A DNA stretch of 57,854 nucleotides from Gammaproteobacteria bacterium (GCA_013150915.1 JAADJE010000005.1:1-57854), one strand, 5' to 3'. Numbered from the stretch's first letter, positions 8,221 to 17,479 are shown. Numbers and translations: made by a program. The notes: generated by a model not told the origin, from the sequence alone.

Positions 8221-9027
8221 ATGTCAAAAAAATCAAAGGTCATCGGCAAACGTGCCTATGAAAAGGCCTTATTTGAACTTCAACTGGAGCTGGTAAAACT
8301 GCAGGCCTGGGTCAAACATCAGGGACTGAAAGTCATTATTATATTTGAGGGCCGGGATGCAGCTGGGAAAGGAGGTGTAATCAAACGTATCACTCAGCAC
8401 CTGAATCCACGTATTGCTCGCGTTGTTGCCCTGCCCGCACCAACAGAAAGAGAAAAATCACAATGGTATTTCCAGCGATATTCAGCATACCTGCCAGCGG
8501 CTGGTGAAATAGTTCTGCTGGATCGCAGCTGGTACAACCGCGCCGGGGTAGAAAAGGTAATGGGTTTTTGCACAGCGGAGGAACACGAGGAATTCCTGCG
8601 CTCCTGCCCCGAATTTGAGCGGATGTTGGTTCGATCAGGGACTATTCTCATAAAATACTGGTTCTCAGTTTCTGATGATGTACAGGGAAAGCGTTTTCGC
8701 TCACGCCTTGAAGAACCTCACAAACGCTGGAAACTAAGCCCTATTGACCTTGAATCACTCTCTCGCTGGGAGGAATATTCAAAAGCAAAAGATCAGATGT
8801 TTGCTCACACCGATATCAAGCAGGCCCCCTGGTATGTGGTAAATTCTGATATAAAAAAGCATGCCCGCCTGAACTGTATCTCTCATCTTTTAAGCCTTAT
8901 CCCCTATGAAGATCTGACACCTGAGAAAATTGTACTCCCTGAACGAAATAAAACAGTCGGTTATGTGCGCCCACCCATGTCTGATCAAACATTTGTTCCG
9001 GAAATTTATCCCAAAGAGGACGATTAG
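8221..9027 (+). CDS. ppk2: Polyphosphate kinase 2 family protein
   Basis: The product has 268 residues. PPK2 enzymes move phosphate between polyphosphate and nucleoside di- or monophosphates. Walker A is EGRDAAGKGG (43-52), Walker B/lid residues are LLDRSWYNRAG with D101, and the family's RWKLSPIDLESLSRWEEYSKAKD block is present. The longer open frame from 7759 is antisense to darP and is rejected. The ATG at 8221 has AGGAAG upstream and begins where family similarity begins. Substrate class (ADP/GDP or AMP) cannot be settled by eye. Confidence 0.93.
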   Translation: MSKKSKVIGKRAYEKALFELQLELVKLQAWVKHQGLKVIIIFEGRDAAGKGGVIKRITQHLNPRIARVVALPAPTEREKSQWYFQRYSAYLPAAGEIVLLDRSWYNRAGVEKVMGFCTAEEHEEFLRSCPEFERMLVRSGTILIKYWFSVSDDVQGKRFRSRLEEPHKRWKLSPIDLESLSRWEEYSKAKDQMFAHTDIKQAPWYVVNSDIKKHARLNCISHLLSLIPYEDLTPEKIVLPERNKTVGYVRPPMSDQTFVPEIYPKEDD

Positions 9028-9154
9028 AAAGAGGAACGACGTAATCAGCCCAACACAGAAAAGTCAGGAAGCCCCAACGGAAAACTGTGTTTCTAAAACA
9101 CCGGATTCGCCAGCGGTGGAAGGAACTGTTCCTGATCCTACGGCCCCTTCCTTT

Positions 9155-9180
9155 AATAAACTTAAGGAACCTCTGATTCG
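9155..9180 (+). repeat. Isolated end of the TTAAGGAAC repeat family
   Basis: CTTAAGGAACCTCTGATT occurs just downstream of ppk2. It equals one end of the elements at 19966-20156 and 25391-25556. No matching right end was found nearby. Confidence 0.5.
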
Positions 9181-9425
9181 CCCCCGGCCACAGGCCGCTA
9201 AAATAAGCGCTGGAAGCAGTGAATTAAAGCGGGATAATGTCATCCAAACCCCTTATTTAGGATAGGGTTACCCTGGAGTTTTTCAGTAAATTGTCACTAT
9301 TAGAGCCATCTTTGAGATGAATGGATAGGTATAGCCGATGAGACGCACCTCCCCTTCATAGTATTTTAAGAATAACACTCTAAACTTAATACAAAACCTG
9401 ATAGTTCACACGGTGAGGAAAAACA

Positions 9426-9722
9426 ATGTTTGGTCGTAGCAGCAAAGAAACCACTACTGTAAGTGAGTATATTGAGAAAAAAAGCAAGCTCATAAAGAAG
9501 AAAAAGAAAATCTTCCGTGCGAAAATCGATTACGCTCTTCGCGGTGAACACCGACACTATTTCAGCAAACAGGACGTGATGGCCCTGGACAAGAATGCCC
9601 GCTGCAAGATCTGTGGAATGCTACTTTCAGAATTTAGAGTCCAGCATCGAATAGATAACTGGACACCGCATCTTAAGCCCATTCATACAGATGATCATCA
9701 GGAAGAGAAAATAACGGGCTGA
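9426..9722 (+). CDS. Small basic hypothetical protein with CxxC
   Basis: The product has 98 residues. The N-terminal half is very lysine-rich (SKLIKKKKKIFRAKIDYAL). The C-terminal half holds CKICG (a possible half of a metal site; no second CxxC is seen) and several histidines (EHRHYFS, QHRIDN, HLKPIHTDDHQ). It could be a small nucleic-acid- or metal-binding protein, but I do not recognise a family. A GTGAGGA sequence lies just before the ATG as a ribosome-binding site. It stands alone. Confidence 0.6.
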   Translation: MFGRSSKETTTVSEYIEKKSKLIKKKKKIFRAKIDYALRGEHRHYFSKQDVMALDKNARCKICGMLLSEFRVQHRIDNWTPHLKPIHTDDHQEEKITG

Positions 9723-9772
9723 TCTCCCCCCGTCAGACGTCAGAAAAATTTCAACCCGACCCGACGCCTGGG

Positions 9773-9840
9773 GAAGCCCTGATTAATTATAATATCCGTC
9801 ATTACGCCCAACAAGCAATAACAAACAAATCAGGGTTTCA
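9773..9840. repeat. Short inverted repeat related to the TTAAGGAAC family
   Basis: GAAGCCCTGATT at 9773-9784 is mirrored by AATCAGGGTTTC at 9828-9839. The ends resemble the CTGATT part of the dispersed family at 19966 and 25391, with a different centre. Confidence 0.5.
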
Positions 9841-9861
9841 TGGGATATGGGCAGTATTGGT

Positions 9862-10236
9862 TTAGTGTAGCGTAAATTTCACTGCTACCTGATTTGTATA
9901 TTCACGCTCATAATCAAATTCGACGGAGACTTCCCCCGCATGGTCGGTAATCTTTATCTGCTTTAAATCGGGCAACCGGAGTGCAAGATAACTGCACATG
10001 GCACCTGCCACCTGCTCATTGTCTGTTTTTAATGCATGGACAAGGTTCGCCACGACAAACTGGGCACGCTGATTAACATCAGGATTCTTGATTTCTTCAT
10101 CCCCGAGAGTAATCCCCTCGGCCATCTTCTCATCCATCTTATCCAGATAGGTGGCCTGATGATCTGGCAATGGCTTTTCCCTGTCATATTCCAGTTGCGC
10201 CACGCCGTCTAACAGTACTCCCATGATATTACTCAT
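9862..10236 (-). CDS. Hypothetical protein
   Basis: The product has 124 residues, acidic, soluble and without signal or membrane segments. It begins MSNIMGVLLDGVAQLEYDRE and ends in an alternating strand pattern (KQIKITDHAGEVSVEFDYERE). I do not recognise the family. It lies alone between a repeat on one side and a doubtful small frame on the other. Confidence 0.65.
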   Translation of the reverse strand: MSNIMGVLLDGVAQLEYDREKPLPDHQATYLDKMDEKMAEGITLGDEEIKNPDVNQRAQFVVANLVHALKTDNEQVAGAMCSYLALRLPDLKQIKITDHAGEVSVEFDYEREYTNQVAVKFTLH

Positions 10237-10278
10237 ATTTCAGACCCATTCACTTTTCCTGATAAAAAAATAAGAATT

Positions 10279-10488
10279 CTAACGGTACGCCCCGAGTTCA
10301 TCACCCTTTAAATTTAAAGGGGACCTCTTGGCAAGAATTTCTTTAGATTCAATACGATTGATACAACGAACAAACATCTTTGTTTTTTTATGGACACCTG
10401 TAAAGTATTCCTTCATATCAAATTGAAGCGACCCAGCTGTATCAGTAATCATTCTCAATCCACTCCATGAAATCAATAAACCAGCCAT
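10279..10488 (-). CDS. Doubtful small ORF
   Basis: A 69-codon frame that overlaps no other gene. No ribosome-binding site precedes it; an internal ATG would leave 45 basic residues (MKEYFTGVHKKTKMFVRC start). No family is recognised. It may be chance. Confidence 0.25.
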   Translation of the reverse strand: MAGLLISWSGLRMITDTAGSLQFDMKEYFTGVHKKTKMFVRCINRIESKEILAKRSPLNLKGDELGAYR

Positions 10489-10595
10489 CTGAAAACTATC
10501 TATCTAATCAATTTGGACTATAATTTTTTTGTATGATTGGGGGTTATATACCCTTTTTTTAAAAATATAAGAAAAATAAGAAATAAAATATTTAT

Positions 10596-12290
10596 TTGAG
10601 GGTATCGGATATTAAATCCCGAAACGGAAAAAACCGGTCGATTTCCAGACTGGTTATGGTCAGTATCGTGCTCGTGTCTATAGTACCGGTAGGGATTATA
10701 ACGCTCTACCTTTACAAAGCGACATGGGAGGATCAACGTCAGCAACTATTTGAGAAACACCAGTTGCTGGCTCAGAATTTGTCTGAACCCCTTAAAATGT
10801 ATGTCAATAATCACCGCCAGTCCCTGCAGATACTGGCCAGTACATTCAATCAGCTGGAATATCCTTTTTTAAAGCAGTACCAGGAACTAATCGACCAATC
10901 TGTCCGTTTTTTGAAGGGGTTCAATGCGATAGCTGTACTTGATCTCGATGGAACCCTGAAAATACTCTCTGTCAATGACAGCATCCATGACTACAACCCT
11001 GCACCAGACTACAGTCAACTCGCCTGTTTCAGACATATTCTGCTGGATAAAAAGACATCTGATATATCGGATGTTCATCACAGCTTCATCACCGGTGAAC
11101 CAGTCATAGTAATGAGCCAGGCCGTACTGGATTCCAGTGGCCAGCTTAAAGCAATACTTTTCGCTGAACTTGACTTACAACCTCTGGAAGTTATCCGCAG
11201 TAAGGTAGTATTCGGCATAAAAGGCCACAGTGCCATTGTCGACGGTAAGGGCCATGTACTTGCCCATCCGAATCCAGAATGGGTGAAGGAAATACGTGAC
11301 ATCTCAGACTGGCCTATCGTACAAAAAATGATCAAGGGTGAAACTGGCGTTACCGAGTTTTATTCCAGTTATACAAAAACCGATATGGTAGCAGGTTACG
11401 CAGGCATCAAAGACCTGGGTTGGGGGGTTATGGTTCCTCAACCAAAATCCGAAATTGAAGCTGCCGTCAATACCATGATGGCTAAAGTGGTGCTGTGGTC
11501 AGTGTTTGGAATCATTATAGCCATTCTGGCTGCTTATTTTCTGACACTCTGGATCACGAGACCGATTAACACACTCGCTGCTAATGCCAGCAAGCTAGGT
11601 CTGCAGCCAGAATGGGGGTCTCTGGGCAAAGTGCCCGAACATAGTCCAATGGAAGTGCGTCAACTCTGGGAGGCCTTATCCCTGTTGATCAATCGTCTTC
11701 GCTCATCCAATAATGAGAATGTAGAACTTAATAACTCCCTGAAGAAGAAGGTGGAAGAGGCAACCGCAGAACTGAGAAAAGCCAATAAACGTCTGCAGGA
11801 AATAAGTGCAAGAGATTACCTGACAGAAATTGGCAACAGGCGATATTTTGAAAATGCCCTGAGTGAGACGCTAAGCAAACCTCTTGGAGAAAACATTGGT
11901 ATCATGCTTCTGGATGTTGATAATTTCAAACAGATTAATGACAATTATGGGCACGCTGCCGGCGATTATGTTTTGACAAGGGTGGCAGAAGAATTATACA
12001 AGTCCACACGACCCGGCGACATCGTTGCACGCTATGGTGGGGATGAATTTGTCGCACATTTTATCTGTGATGAAGAAACGCTGCTCAGGAGGGCTGAGCA
12101 TCTGAGACTATCGGTGGAGAATACCCCTTTTATATGGAATGAGAAAAAGATACACGTTACTCTTTCAATTGGTGTTCTGAGTCAGAAGTATAGCACCAGT
12201 TTAAGCATCGATGAACTGATGAGCGCCGCAGATCATGCTATGTATCAATCCAAACAGACAGGGAGAAATAAGGTTTCAAAATACAACTAA
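10596..12290 (+). CDS. Membrane diguanylate cyclase: Cache sensor, HAMP, GGDEF
   Basis: The product has about 564 residues. A first membrane helix (about 20-42) precedes a periplasmic double-Cache-like region (about 45-285). A second helix (about 290-312, VLWSVFGIIIAILAAYFLTLW), a HAMP linker, a coiled coil (NNSLKKKVEEATAELRKANK) and a C-terminal GGDEF domain follow. The active site is intact (YGGDEF, G481-F485), and R472-P-G-D475 lies five residues upstream, matching the RxxD product-inhibition site. It should make c-di-GMP under product feedback in response to a periplasmic ligand. The frame starts with a weak TTG at 10596; no ATG lies before residue 21. It sits upstream of pilU on the same strand, linking c-di-GMP with pilus-driven behaviour. 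Confidence 0.9.
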   Translation: MRVSDIKSRNGKNRSISRLVMVSIVLVSIVPVGIITLYLYKATWEDQRQQLFEKHQLLAQNLSEPLKMYVNNHRQSLQILASTFNQLEYPFLKQYQELIDQSVRFLKGFNAIAVLDLDGTLKILSVNDSIHDYNPAPDYSQLACFRHILLDKKTSDISDVHHSFITGEPVIVMSQAVLDSSGQLKAILFAELDLQPLEVIRSKVVFGIKGHSAIVDGKGHVLAHPNPEWVKEIRDISDWPIVQKMIKGETGVTEFYSSYTKTDMVAGYAGIKDLGWGVMVPQPKSEIEAAVNTMMAKVVLWSVFGIIIAILAAYFLTLWITRPINTLAANASKLGLQPEWGSLGKVPEHSPMEVRQLWEALSLLINRLRSSNNENVELNNSLKKKVEEATAELRKANKRLQEISARDYLTEIGNRRYFENALSETLSKPLGENIGIMLLDVDNFKQINDNYGHAAGDYVLTRVAEELYKSTRPGDIVARYGGDEFVAHFICDEETLLRRAEHLRLSVENTPFIWNEKKIHVTLSIGVLSQKYSTSLSIDELMSAADHAMYQSKQTGRNKVSKYN

Positions 12291-12448
12291 ACCGTAAGGG
12301 TTCGAATGAAGGATACCTCTATCTATTCAAATCATTCTTCAGAGCCCCTTCCAGAACCGGCAAAAAACCTCTACAAACACGGAAATCTCATAGACTCCCC
12401 TTCACATACGACTATACTTGACCTACAGGTCAATGTACGGAACATAGA

Positions 12449-13687
12449 ATGAATCACGAACAGGCTATCGAATACCTGAATAATCTTCTCAAAATCATGT
12501 TAGATAAAGAAGCTTCTGACCTTTTCATATCAGAAGACTTTCCTCCCTCAATCAAAGTTCATGGTGAGATGACAGCGGTCTCTGACCAGCGATTAAGCTC
12601 AACACATACTCGTGCCATTGCTTATGCTGCAATGAATGACAAACAACTTGCAGAATTTGAGGAAGAACTGGAATGTAACTTCGCTATACACCCCAAAGAT
12701 ATTGGGCGCTTTCGCGTCAATATTTATCAACAACAGGGCCATGTTGGCATGGTGATGCGTACAATAACCACAGATATACCAGAATTTGATAGTCTGAAAC
12801 TGCCCAATATCCTGAAAGATGTCTGTATGAACAAACGGGGGTTACTCATCGTCGTGGGTGCAACAGGCTCAGGAAAATCAACTTCTCTTGCCGCGATGAT
12901 TAATCATCGAAATGAAAACACCCGGGGTCATATTATTACCATTGAAGACCCGGTTGAATACGTACACAGCAACAAGAACTGCCTGGTCACACAACGAGAG
13001 GTCGGTATCGATACAAAGAACTGGTTTTCTGCTTTAAAAAATACCCTACGCCAGGCACCTGATGTCATCTTGATTGGTGAAATACGTGATCAGGAAACGA
13101 TGGAATACGCCATTGCATTTGCCGAAACCGGGCATCTGTGCATGGCCACACTACACGCCAGCAACACCAATCAGGCAATGGATCGAATCATTAATTTTTT
13201 CCCGGAAGCAAAGCGGGAACAATTGCTGATGGACCTATCACTGAATATGAAATGCATCATGTCACAACGGCTCGTGCCAACGATTGGCCAAAAGGGCCGT
13301 GTTGCCGCAATCGAAATACTTATAAACACACCAATGGTGCGGTCTTTAATATTCAAAGGACATGTCCACGAGCTTAAAGAACAAATGCAAAAGGGGGCTA
13401 AACATGGTATGTGCACCTTTGACCAGGCGCTATTCGAGCTATTCGAATCTGGAAAAATAAGCATTGAAGATACACTAAGGAATGCCGACTCAGTAAATGA
13501 GCTTAAGCTCTTTATTAAACTAAACAGTAAAAGGCGTGATGATTTGGAAGATTCATCATCTAAAACAGACTGGTGTATTCTCGGAGAAGTAGAGGAAAAG
13601 AAAGGGGACGTCGATGGCCCTGCAAACTTTATTCGTAAAAATCCTGTGTCCGCTGATAAATTAATTAACCCGACAGGCGACGAATAA
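12449..13687 (+). CDS. pilU: Type IV pilus retraction ATPase PilU
   Basis: The product has 412 residues of the GspE/PilT secretion ATPase superfamily. The N-terminal PAS-like part (KEASDLFISEDFPPSIKVHG) and the RFRVNIYQQQGHVGMVMR block resemble PilU rather than PilT. Walker A is GATGSGKST (137-145), and IITIEDPVEY, the Asp box and LIGEIRDQETMEYAIAFAETGHL (Walker B region) follow. It energises pilus retraction at the inner membrane, normally together with PilT, which is absent from this window. The last 50 residues are an acidic/basic tail without motif. Confidence 0.88.
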   Translation: MNHEQAIEYLNNLLKIMLDKEASDLFISEDFPPSIKVHGEMTAVSDQRLSSTHTRAIAYAAMNDKQLAEFEEELECNFAIHPKDIGRFRVNIYQQQGHVGMVMRTITTDIPEFDSLKLPNILKDVCMNKRGLLIVVGATGSGKSTSLAAMINHRNENTRGHIITIEDPVEYVHSNKNCLVTQREVGIDTKNWFSALKNTLRQAPDVILIGEIRDQETMEYAIAFAETGHLCMATLHASNTNQAMDRIINFFPEAKREQLLMDLSLNMKCIMSQRLVPTIGQKGRVAAIEILINTPMVRSLIFKGHVHELKEQMQKGAKHGMCTFDQALFELFESGKISIEDTLRNADSVNELKLFIKLNSKRRDDLEDSSSKTDWCILGEVEEKKGDVDGPANFIRKNPVSADKLINPTGDE

Positions 13688-13799
13688 TTCTGTGTAACAA
13701 CCAGGTTCAATCCATCAGAGACTTACGCATAGACCCTGCCTTCCAGGCCTTCTACTAATCATAGCAACTGTAACCAGAGATGCGCTCAGTAAATAAAAC

Positions 13800-14216
13800 T
13801 CACTTGGGATATTCTGAATAAACGGGGAGACCACCGGCCGGACACGACCATTGGGCACGTGAGTCCCAGAAAATGTGCTGTTGTGGTAAGTCCAGTAATT
13901 CATCGTCTATCGATCCTGCAGGAACAAGCACCACATCCAGTTCTTTTACCTCCCTGGGCATTGGGCTACCGCATTTCGCACAAAAACAATTATAGAACCT
14001 GTTCGCCTCTGGCACTTTATAGCGCACCAGTAATGACTCACCACTCGTCCAGGCCAGACTGGTAATTGAGGAAATCAGAATATTGCTTGCATGCCCCGTA
14101 CCTGTTGCCTTCCGGCACCTCTGACAATGACAGTGAGAAAAGCGCACTACTTCACCGGTAATTTCATATTTCACCGAGCCACAGAGGCAACTTCCAGCAA
14201 ACGTTTTATCAGACAT
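13800..14216 (-). CDS. GFA family zinc protein
   Basis: The product has 138 residues of the GFA fold (named for glutathione-dependent formaldehyde-activating enzyme). The zinc ligands are visible as GSCLCGSVKY, SHCHCQRC and FCAKCG. It ends with FWDSRAQW and a short tail, as usual for the group. Most members have no proven substrate, so the name should not be read as a function. An AGGAG ribosome-binding site precedes the ATG. It stands alone, convergent with pilU. Confidence 0.85.
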   Translation of the reverse strand: MSDKTFAGSCLCGSVKYEITGEVVRFSHCHCQRCRKATGTGHASNILISSITSLAWTSGESLLVRYKVPEANRFYNCFCAKCGSPMPREVKELDVVLVPAGSIDDELLDLPQQHIFWDSRAQWSCPAGGLPVYSEYPK

Positions 14217-14242
14217 GATTTCTCCTGTTTATGGATTCCCCG

Positions 14243-14545
14243 TTAAATACTCTTTGATATGACAGCAATAAGGTCTTTCATCCTGCCTTGATCGACCATC
14301 GCCAACAACGGCGTAGTACCCAGAAATATATTTTCCCGGTGAATCCAGTGCGCCATATTTGCAGCGTCTCCGGAAAATTGCTTATCCGAAAGTGCATACA
14401 AATACGCGAAGCGCTTAGCCCGGTATGCAATTTCAGGACCTCACCTCAGCAATAATCCCAACAGCATAAAGTCGGAAACATTGTAACACTTCAGACAAAG
14501 TATGCGTGCCTGCTCTGCCCGATACATCCCCAGGGCATCTGCCGC
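14243..14545 (-). pseudogene. Decayed gene resembling an Xre/MbcA/ParS-type antitoxin C-terminus
   Basis: Minus-strand translation gives EQARILCLKCYNVSDFMLLG, then a TGA stop, then in the same frame EIAYRAKRFAYLYALSDKQ and a tail with LGTTPLLAMVDQGRM ending at TAA (14243). The tail resembles the C-terminal domain of antitoxins with an HTH followed by a DUF2384-like part. The N-terminal part is missing and the internal stop interrupts the frame, so it appears to be a remnant. It directly follows the PGPGW gene. Family assignment is by eye only. Confidence 0.5.
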
Positions 14546-14555
14546 ATAATTGACT

Positions 14556-14996
14556 TCAGCGATCAGAGGAAGCCGGACTGCCATCGTCATTCGTAACCAG
14601 GGAATCACGACCAGCACGCCGGCGCAGCCAGTTAATTGACCTCAGTACCGGGCCACGCTCAACTATCCACCGTTCCAGCTTATACTTACCGGGGAAGTTC
14701 ATCATCATAATGCCAACAATCATGGTAAACAGACCCTGCCCGGGAAGCACCAGCATAAGTATCCCTGCCAACACCAATACCAGACCCATTAAATTCTTAA
14801 GAATCAGGACTATTATCCGTATTGCAGGGGGGTATTTTTCGGGCCTCTTTATATGCCGTTTCTTATGTGTGAAATAATCAGATGGAATACGCACGACCAA
14901 CAATGGGACCAAAACCAGCGATACGAGAAAAGTAGCTGCTGATGATACAACAAGCCACCAGACTATTATCTCATTATTCTGTATCCATTCGATCAT
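14556..14996 (-). CDS. PGPGW-family membrane protein
   Basis: The product has 146 residues. One hydrophobic segment lies at about 12-36 and a second pair at about 62-95, with the family motif LPGQGLFTMIVGIMMMNFPGK between and after them (the usual PGPG core appears here as LPGQG). The C-terminus is basic and cytoplasmic-looking. The role of this inner-membrane family is unknown. A TPR protein gene lies upstream on the same strand at 41 bases, so they may share a transcript. Confidence 0.75.
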   Translation of the reverse strand: MIEWIQNNEIIVWWLVVSSAATFLVSLVLVPLLVVRIPSDYFTHKKRHIKRPEKYPPAIRIIVLILKNLMGLVLVLAGILMLVLPGQGLFTMIVGIMMMNFPGKYKLERWIVERGPVLRSINWLRRRAGRDSLVTNDDGSPASSDR

Positions 14997-15037
14997 TTAC
15001 TGAACAGGTCCATCATTTAGCTGATCCCACTAAAAGT

Positions 15038-15481
15038 TTAGGGGACAGTGGTGATCTGGTTATTCTTTTCCATCACACTGAGGGTGGATAAATATTGAGC
15101 AATTGTTTCTTTTTCAGTATCTTTATCCGCATGTAGCATAAATCGCCTGATTTCCTCCAGGGCTCCATCTGTTTCCTCCAACCGCCATAACGTATTAAAC
15201 AAGGCTATAGAATACAGGCCGACACCGGGATCAATTTTAATCAATTGCTGAAATACCAGCTTTGCCTCCTTAAATTTATTTTCCTCAAAATAAGAACCAC
15301 CCAGCATAAGCAGTGCAGCGACATTATTCTGTTTATCTTTTAATAGATTCAGCAGCCACATCCGTGCCTCCTCCTCCTTTCCTTCCTCCATCAGCGAGCG
15401 TGCCTGCCCCAGTGTCTTTTCAGTATCTATATCTGCCATGTTTCCAGGTTCAAGTGCCGGCATTTGTCTCAATCGGTTCAT
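15038..15481 (-). CDS. Small TPR-repeat protein
   Basis: The product has 147 residues (133 if it starts at the internal ATG at 15439, MADIDTEKTL). It consists almost wholly of helix-turn-helix units of tetratricopeptide type: QARSLMEEGKEEEARMWL, AALLMLGGSYFEENKFKEAK and YSIALFNTLWRLEETDGALE. There is no signal peptide, so it is probably a cytoplasmic protein-interaction module. It may be co-transcribed with the PGPGW membrane protein downstream. Partners cannot be deduced. Confidence 0.7.
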   Translation of the reverse strand: MNRLRQMPALEPGNMADIDTEKTLGQARSLMEEGKEEEARMWLLNLLKDKQNNVAALLMLGGSYFEENKFKEAKLVFQQLIKIDPGVGLYSIALFNTLWRLEETDGALEEIRRFMLHADKDTEKETIAQYLSTLSVMEKNNQITTVP

Positions 15482-15540
15482 TTAAGGGGGAGATATACGG
15501 CACCACAGCCCACTATCAGAATGGCACCATTAAACGGCGT

Positions 15541-15929
15541 TAATATTCGATCACATTCAGAATGAATGCAAGAGGATACTGCTATAAAAGAAGGGAAAAT
15601 ATCTGGGGAAACCTTGTTTTATTCGTTATTGTGCGAGAAATGCCGTGACGAGGCAATCTTTGGGCGCTTGATTAAATGCTATGAGACTGCCGCACCTCGG
15701 TACTCATGGCCGCTAGAAGGATCTGCCCATCCTGCGTGAAATACCCATTGGATGCAGCAATGACGGCTCCTTTAAATTAAACCATGGTTTCCTAAGGATT
15801 AAAAAAAACAATCATCACAATTACTGTACTTTTTTACAATAACTCTGGATCCATCAGGCGCATAGATTGTAAGCAGTAATTCTATTTTTCGCTCAGATTT
15901 CTTCGCAAAGATCACGTAGTATTCAACAG
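15541..15929. other. Intergenic region with a degenerate dispersed repeat
   Basis: No gene is supported. The part 15621-15775 begins TTATTCGTTATTGTGCGAG and ends near CAGCAATGACGGCTCC. This resembles, in degraded form, the common proteobacterial repeat with CGTCATTGCGAG ends. A shorter related piece (TATTCGTCATTATGACGAGG) is found at 17843-17862. Confidence 0.35.
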
Positions 15930-16607
15930 ATGCGATTTGATCCACCTCAAAAAATACTACTACTCATATTCCTGGGCTTTGTGGGTCTGTTTATTTTCTG
16001 GCTATTGTATAGATATAACGTCTTTGAAAAATTCCAGGATGGAACACAAATCAGGATATTAGTGGAGTCATACGGTGCAATAGGGCCGTTCATTATTATC
16101 CTGCTAATGACAATAGCCATATTAGTTAGCCCCCTACCCAGTGCCCCGATAGCTATCGCTGCCGGAGCCGCATACGGCCATTTTTGGGGTGGCTTGTATG
16201 TTTTAATTGGTTCTCTAACTGGCGCCACCGGGGCATTTCTCATAGCCCGATATCTAGGCTTTCAATACGTAGAGAAAATAGCAAAAAATCACTTCCCGGA
16301 AAAATTTATCAATTCTCAGGATGCATTAACAGGCATTGTTCTTATAAGCAGACTAATGCCATTCTTATCGTTCGACATAATTAGCTATGCAGCAGGACTA
16401 ACACCTCTGTTACTCTGGCGTTTCCTGGCGGCGACAATTATTGGTATCCTGCCTGCAAGTTTTTTTCTGGCACACATCGGCAGTGAACTTGCCACAACAG
16501 AACTTGACCGTGTTGCATTAGCCCTGGCCATACTGGCCGGTCTTACCGGACTCTCGTTCATCGTTAATTTTGTTCGCAAGAAAAAAAAAGATCAAGAGAA
16601 AAGATAA
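15930..16607 (+). CDS. TVP38/TMEM64 family (VTT/DedA-like) membrane protein
   Basis: The product has 225 residues with about five membrane segments. The first is at about 8-27 and the others follow FIIILLMTIAILVSPLPSAP, GGLYVLIGSLTGATGAFLIA, PLLLWRFLAATIIGILPASF and ALALAILAGLTGLSFIVNF. The re-entrant motif region SPLPSAPIAIAAGAAYG plus SLTGATGAFLIARYLG and RLMPFLSFDIISYAAGLT are typical of the VTT domain. Family members are proposed to move lipid or participate in membrane homeostasis; the substrate here is unknown. The C-terminus is a Lys/Arg-rich cytoplasmic tail. Confidence 0.85.
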   Translation: MRFDPPQKILLLIFLGFVGLFIFWLLYRYNVFEKFQDGTQIRILVESYGAIGPFIIILLMTIAILVSPLPSAPIAIAAGAAYGHFWGGLYVLIGSLTGATGAFLIARYLGFQYVEKIAKNHFPEKFINSQDALTGIVLISRLMPFLSFDIISYAAGLTPLLLWRFLAATIIGILPASFFLAHIGSELATTELDRVALALAILAGLTGLSFIVNFVRKKKKDQEKR

Positions 16608-16760
16608 AAGATGTGTTACCTGCTCAGTGCCAATAAAGTGTGAGACGATAACGACTTCAATCAAGCCCCTTTAACCCTTACACATTTCCCCCGAAAAATA
16701 ACATCCACAAGCCAGCACAGGCTGTATAATCAACACCCTTGATAATAACACGATAGACCC

Positions 16761-17090
16761 ATGAAGCTACTGATACGCAATTTGGCCCGTACAACCACTG
16801 AAGTGGAACTTCTGAAAATATTTGAGGCCCACGGGCCGGTACAGTCCTGTAGCCTGATAATGGATAAACAAACCGGTAAATCCAAGGGTTTTGCTTTTAT
16901 CGAAATGCCCAGACCGGGCGATGCCAGGGCTGCTGTAAAAACACTCAATGGAAAGAATCTGGCTGGTAATGTGATCCGTGTTAAAAAGGCCTCTCCGAAA
17001 AAGGCCACAGCAGAAAAAGTTTCCCCTGATAAAGCAGAATCCGAAAAAACAAAAGCAGCAAACCAGAACATCTGGTCATCAAATGACTAA
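16761..17090 (+). CDS. RRM-domain RNA-binding protein
   Basis: The product has 109 residues: one RNA-recognition motif (1-77) and a Lys/Ala/Glu/Ser-rich tail. RNP2 is LLIRNL near the N-terminus and RNP1 is KGFAFIEM; both contain the aromatic residues that stack on RNA. Small bacterial RRM proteins of this build are thought to act as RNA chaperones or in cold response. The stop overlaps the start of the following VF530-type gene by eight bases, which suggests translational coupling. Confidence 0.9.
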   Translation: MKLLIRNLARTTTEVELLKIFEAHGPVQSCSLIMDKQTGKSKGFAFIEMPRPGDARAAVKTLNGKNLAGNVIRVKKASPKKATAEKVSPDKAESEKTKAANQNIWSSND

Positions 17091-17337
17091 ATCAGGAAGC
17101 AGAGATCCACTGCACGGTGTGACCCTGAAGATGATAATCACCCAACTACAGGAAAGGTACGGCTGGGAAGAGCTGGGTCGCCGAATCAGGATCAAATGCT
17201 TCACCAACGATCCGAGCATAAGCTCAAGCCTGAAATTCCTACGAAAAACGCCCTGGGCACGGAAAAAACTTGAGTCGCTTTACTTGGACACAAAGTACCA
17301 AAACAGCAACATCTGGAAAACTCGTGCCAAATCCTAG
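17083..17337 (+). CDS. VF530-family (DUF2132) small DNA-binding-type protein
   Basis: The product has 84 residues from the ATG at 17083. It contains the family's conserved core [39 protein letters not shown] and [20 protein letters not shown]. The structure-based family is considered DNA-binding, but its biological role is not known. The upstream extension of the frame to 16978 lies within the RRM gene and is rejected. Its start overlaps the RRM gene's end, so both are probably made from one transcript. Confidence 0.87.
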   Translation: MTKSGSRDPLHGVTLKMIITQLQERYGWEELGRRIRIKCFTNDPSISSSLKFLRKTPWARKKLESLYLDTKYQNSNIWKTRAKS

Positions 17338-17479
17338 TTTATATTGTTTGTACTGTAACGCTATCCCACCGGGCCATCATGCTGACGACTAGCTGAATAC
17401 AGAACACATTCCATTCAGCCAGGGTTCAGGCACCCTGTTATTTAATAACTCTCAAGCTAACTAAAACGAGGGTTTGGCC

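Noticed and set aside
16978-17082. Extension of the VF530-type gene into the RRM gene
   Set aside because: Lys-rich sequence here is the RRM tail in another frame; the conserved family core starts after the ATG at 17083.
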